Made by a program: the position numbers and the translations under genes
The notes under the pieces: generated by a model
Told to the model about the DNA's origin: nothing
The model's input: only the letters and a program-made list of their open reading frames with translations
The model's database searches: none
Shown here: positions 61,361 to 64,000 of the stretch, in pieces
Numbering within the stretch: position 1 is the stretch's first letter
Layout: each line of letters opens with the position of its first letter
DNA from: LMUY01 sp965199555
Lineage (GTDB): Bacteria; Pseudomonadota; Alphaproteobacteria; Acetobacterales; Acetobacteraceae
Length of the DNA stretch: 64,000 nt
Assembly: GCA_965199555.1 (NCBI GenBank)
Contig: CBDASJ010000007.1
Location: 56,373-120,372 of the forward strand
Direction: 5' to 3'

Positions 61361-62934
61361 ACCGCCTCCGCGATCGCGGGTTCGTAGCTGGGGGCGGCCA
61401 TCAGCGATGGTGCCCAGTGTGGGTTGAGGCCCAGATCGTCCGCCATCAACCGGCTGGTGATCCGCGCGCTTTCGAAGATCACCGGCAGGCCGCTGCCGGG
61501 ATGGGTGCCGCCGCCAACCAGGTAGACGCCGTCGAGATCCTCGAACCGATTATGCGGCCGGCGGTGCAGCATCTGTTGCAGGGAGTGCGACAGGTTGAAG
61601 GTGGCACCGCGGAACACGTTCAGGTCGACTTCCCAATCGGTCGGCGTCATCACCTTTTCGAACACGATCCGCCGCTCGATGTCGTGCACGCCCAGATGCT
61701 CCAACTGCCGCAGCGCCACGGCGCGGTACGCCGCCTGCTGGGCCGCCCAGTCGATCCCGGCGCCCACCCGGTTGCCGACGGGAACCAGCACATACAGGGT
61801 GCTGTGGCCTGGCGGCGCCAAGGCCGGGTCGGTGACGCAGGCGTTCTGCACGTAGACGGAGGGCTCACCCGGCGGTGCTAGCCCTTCCTCGATCTCGCGC
61901 ACGTTGCGACGATAATCCTTGGACAGGAAGATCGTGTGGTGCGGCAGCTCCGGCAACTCCCCCTTGATGCCGAGGTAGAGCATGAAGGTGGAGCAGGAGA
62001 ACTTCTTCTTCGCCAACTTGCGATCGGTCCACCGGCGGCGCAGCCGGTCCGGCACCAGGTGCGACATCGCCTGGGCGAAATCGGCGTTCAGCACCAGCGC
62101 GTCAAAATGCTGCCGGCCCGTCGCGGTGCGCACCCCGGTGGCGCGGCGGCCCTCGAACAGGATTTCCCCCACCGGCTCCGCTAGGCGGAATTTAACGCCC
62201 ATTTCCCGCGCGACCCGCGCCATCGCCGTCATCACGGCGCCGCACCCGCCGCGGGGGTGATACACGCCGAACTCGTATTCCATGAACGACAGGATGGTGA
62301 ACAGGCTTGGGCAGCGGAACGGCGACATGCCCAGGTATTTGGCCTGGAAGGAAAAGGCCAGCCGCACCCGCTCGTCGCTGAAATAGCTGGCCAGGTCCCC
62401 GTCCACCGTCCGGTGCGGCCGCATCAGCCGCAGCGATTTTAGCAGTTCCAGCCGGAACAGGTCGCGCGGGCTGTTGAACGGCGACTCCAGGATGGGGCGG
62501 AAGGCGGCCAGCTTGGCCCGGTTGTCGGCGAAGAAGCGGGGCAGGGCCGCGGCGTCGGCCGGGGCGAAGCGCGCGACCTCCTGCGCCAGGCGGTCCATGT
62601 CGCTGGTGGCGTCGATCGCGCCGCCGGCCTCGAATACCAGGCGGTATTGCGGGTCGAGCCGGATGAGCTCGACCTCATCCTCCAGCACGCGCCCGCAGGC
62701 GGCGAAGATGTCCTGCAACACGCGAGGATACAGGAAGAAGGTCGGGCCGGTGTCGAAGTGGAACGTGCCGGCCGCGCTGGGCGCGTGCAGCGTGGCGGAC
62801 CGGCCGCCGACGCGGTCGTGGTGCTCGAATACGGTCACGTCCGCCCCGGCCTGGGCCAGCAGCATCGCGGCTGCCAACCCGCCCGGGCCGGCGCCGACGA
62901 TGCCGATGCTGCGGTGCAGGGCGGGCCGGCTCAA
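61357..62934 (-). CDS. CrtN-type carotenoid desaturase
   Basis: 525 residues. FAD motif IGIVGAGPGGLAAAML at residues 10-25, FEHHDRVGGRSATL, FDTGPTFFLYPRVLQDIF and the C-terminal YLVGGGTHPGSGLPVIFESARI. The start is a TTG at 62934 behind AGGAGG at ideal spacing, in frame with the motif; the longer open frame upstream has no family similarity. First gene of the operon. Assignment to CrtN over CrtI or CrtD is by operon context and is not certain. Confidence 0.75.
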   Translation of the reverse strand: MSRPALHRSIGIVGAGPGGLAAAMLLAQAGADVTVFEHHDRVGGRSATLHAPSAAGTFHFDTGPTFFLYPRVLQDIFAACGRVLEDEVELIRLDPQYRLVFEAGGAIDATSDMDRLAQEVARFAPADAAALPRFFADNRAKLAAFRPILESPFNSPRDLFRLELLKSLRLMRPHRTVDGDLASYFSDERVRLAFSFQAKYLGMSPFRCPSLFTILSFMEYEFGVYHPRGGCGAVMTAMARVAREMGVKFRLAEPVGEILFEGRRATGVRTATGRQHFDALVLNADFAQAMSHLVPDRLRRRWTDRKLAKKKFSCSTFMLYLGIKGELPELPHHTIFLSKDYRRNVREIEEGLAPPGEPSVYVQNACVTDPALAPPGHSTLYVLVPVGNRVGAGIDWAAQQAAYRAVALRQLEHLGVHDIERRIVFEKVMTPTDWEVDLNVFRGATFNLSHSLQQMLHRRPHNRFEDLDGVYLVGGGTHPGSGLPVIFESARITSRLMADDLGLNPHWAPSLMAAPSYEPAIAEAV

Positions 62935-63111
62935 CCCGGGTGCCTCCTTGGCATGCGGAGGGCTCGGGCAGGGGCGGGCGTGATGGGCATGGGCGAACCT
63001 TACCTTCAACCGGGCGGCCGGACTAGCAGCCTCGCACTTGGGGTGCGGCGCGCACTTGTCACCGTGCCCGGCAGGCGCATTCTCCCCCGCGCCAAGCAGG
63101 AGTGTGCCCCG

Positions 63112-64000
63112 ATGCCGGAGTTGAGCGACGATGCCGCGTTGCAGGAGGCCATCCTGGCGGCGGTGGACGCGCAGGCGGCCGACGGGGTGGCGATGCTCGG
63201 CGGGCTGGTGCGCCACCGCTCGCTGCTGGGGCAGGAACACGGCGCGCTGGATGCGATGGCCGCCGCCTATGAGGGGCTGGGGCTGGCGCCCCGTCGCGTG
63301 CCCGTGGACGTGGCGGCGCTGGACGGCGTGCCCGGCTTCTCGCCGCCGCTGATATCCTATGCCGGGCGGGACAACGTGGTCGCGGTGCACCGGCCGGTCA
63401 ACGCCACCGGCCGCTCGCTGATGTTGCAGGGGCATGTGGACGTGGTGCCCGAGGGTGCGGCGGATCTGTGGACCACCCCACCCTTCGAGCCGGATGTCCG
63501 CGACGGGCGCATGTACGGCCGCGGCGCGGGCGACATGAAGGCTGGGCTGGTCAGCACGGTGATGGCGCTGCACGCGTTGCGCGCGGCTGGGGTGCAGCCT
63601 GCCGCCCCGGTCCAGTTGGCCGCCGTGATCGAGGAGGAATGCACCGGCAACGGCGCGCTGGCCGTGATGCACGCGCTGCCGATGCCGGACGCCGTCGTGA
63701 TCCCGGAGCCTGGCCCCGGCTTCCCCGCGCTGTACGTGGCGGAGGTCGGCGTGGTCTGGGCCTGGGTCACCGTCACCGGGCGGCCGGCGCATGTGCGCGA
63801 AGCGCATGCCGGGGTCAGCGCCATCCAGGCGGCCGGCGTGGTGGCGGAGGCGTTCGCCGCCTATGAAGCGGATGCGAACCGGGCGGAGCGGCGCCACCCC
63901 GCCTTTGCCGCCGACAACCACCCGATCAACGTCAACATCGGCACGATCGAGGGCGGGGAATGGAACAGCTCGGTCGCCACCCGCGCCCGGCTGGGCATCC
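63112..64000 (+). CDS. M20-family peptidase/deacylase, 3'-truncated by the window edge
   Basis: First 296 codons visible. Catalytic Zn motifs of M20: LMLQGHVDVVPEG (H108, D110), GRGAGDMKAGL (D141) and AVIEEECTGNGAL (E174/E175). FSPPLISYAGRDNVVAV and RDGRMYGRGAGDMKAG resemble acetylornithine deacetylase/DapE relatives. AGGAG precedes the ATG at 63112 by ten bases. Divergent from the carotenoid-like operon across 177 bases. Confidence 0.88.
   Translation, partial: MPELSDDAALQEAILAAVDAQAADGVAMLGGLVRHRSLLGQEHGALDAMAAAYEGLGLAPRRVPVDVAALDGVPGFSPPLISYAGRDNVVAVHRPVNATGRSLMLQGHVDVVPEGAADLWTTPPFEPDVRDGRMYGRGAGDMKAGLVSTVMALHALRAAGVQPAAPVQLAAVIEEECTGNGALAVMHALPMPDAVVIPEPGPGFPALYVAEVGVVWAWVTVTGRPAHVREAHAGVSAIQAAGVVAEAFAAYEADANRAERRHPAFAADNHPINVNIGTIEGGEWNSSVATRARLGI

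Overview
The window is GC-rich, tightly packed bacterial chromosome. The gene content points to an alphaproteobacterium of the Rhodospirillales, most likely a member of the Acetobacteraceae. This is inferred from a B12-dependent ribonucleotide reductase, an alphaproteobacterial ccm cluster, heme A synthase CtaA, a DUF1674/SDHAF4 protein, an entericidin-type lipoprotein, phasin, KpsC/KpsS and long runs of GTG starts in overlapping genes. No rRNA, tRNA or CRISPR array was seen.

Layout. 1-1.1 kb: a partial MarR-type regulator diverges from ilvE. 1.1-5.0 kb (minus): a coupled operon pgsA-mobB-lipoprotein-moaD-moaE-membrane protein. 5.0-9.5 kb: class II ribonucleotide reductase, an orphan membrane PAS sensor with no output domain, and a lipoprotein. 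9.5-14.0 kb: capsule/Kdo-linker genes (glycosyltransferase, kpsS, kpsC). 14.2-21.2 kb: methyltransferase, xseA, purD, Tim44-like protein and glgP.

21.3-26.5 kb looks like an accessory islet. It is visibly less GC-rich and holds an HxlR regulator with a clear palindrome, a DUF3859 protein, a VOC protein, a class A beta-lactamase of the Arg-234 (CARB/PSE-like) type, a ParDE-like toxin-antitoxin pair, a short tyrosine recombinase, a secreted orphan and a small MITE-like element.

26.5-40.8 kb is housekeeping: smc, a DsbA-like thiol protein, entericidin, acsA, EVE and YciI proteins, the cytochrome c maturation run ccmCDEFGHI, DUF1674, a GNAT protein, folD and yggT. 40.8-43.7 kb is a compact unit in which an ArsR repressor diverges from a membrane desaturase (frameshifted at a G6 run) and a B12-binding BchE-like radical SAM enzyme, with two matching palindromes between them. 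43.8-57.0 kb: SWIB protein, small secreted proteins, amidohydrolase, phasin, TetR-like regulator, proC, ybjN-like, ubiK, pdxA-pdxJ, DUF4112, a VTT protein with a glycosyltransferase, ctaA, tldD and an SGNH hydrolase.

57.0-62.9 kb is a minus-strand operon resembling a C30 (staphyloxanthin-type) carotenoid pathway: two CrtN/CrtP-type flavoenzymes, a PlsC-type acyltransferase, a CrtQ-like glycosyltransferase and a secreted DUF2141 protein. No squalene or dehydrosqualene synthase is present. The window ends inside an M20 peptidase gene.

The most unusual units are the ArsR-desaturase-radical SAM locus, the C30-carotenoid-like operon, the sensor without output, and the accessory islet with the beta-lactamase.
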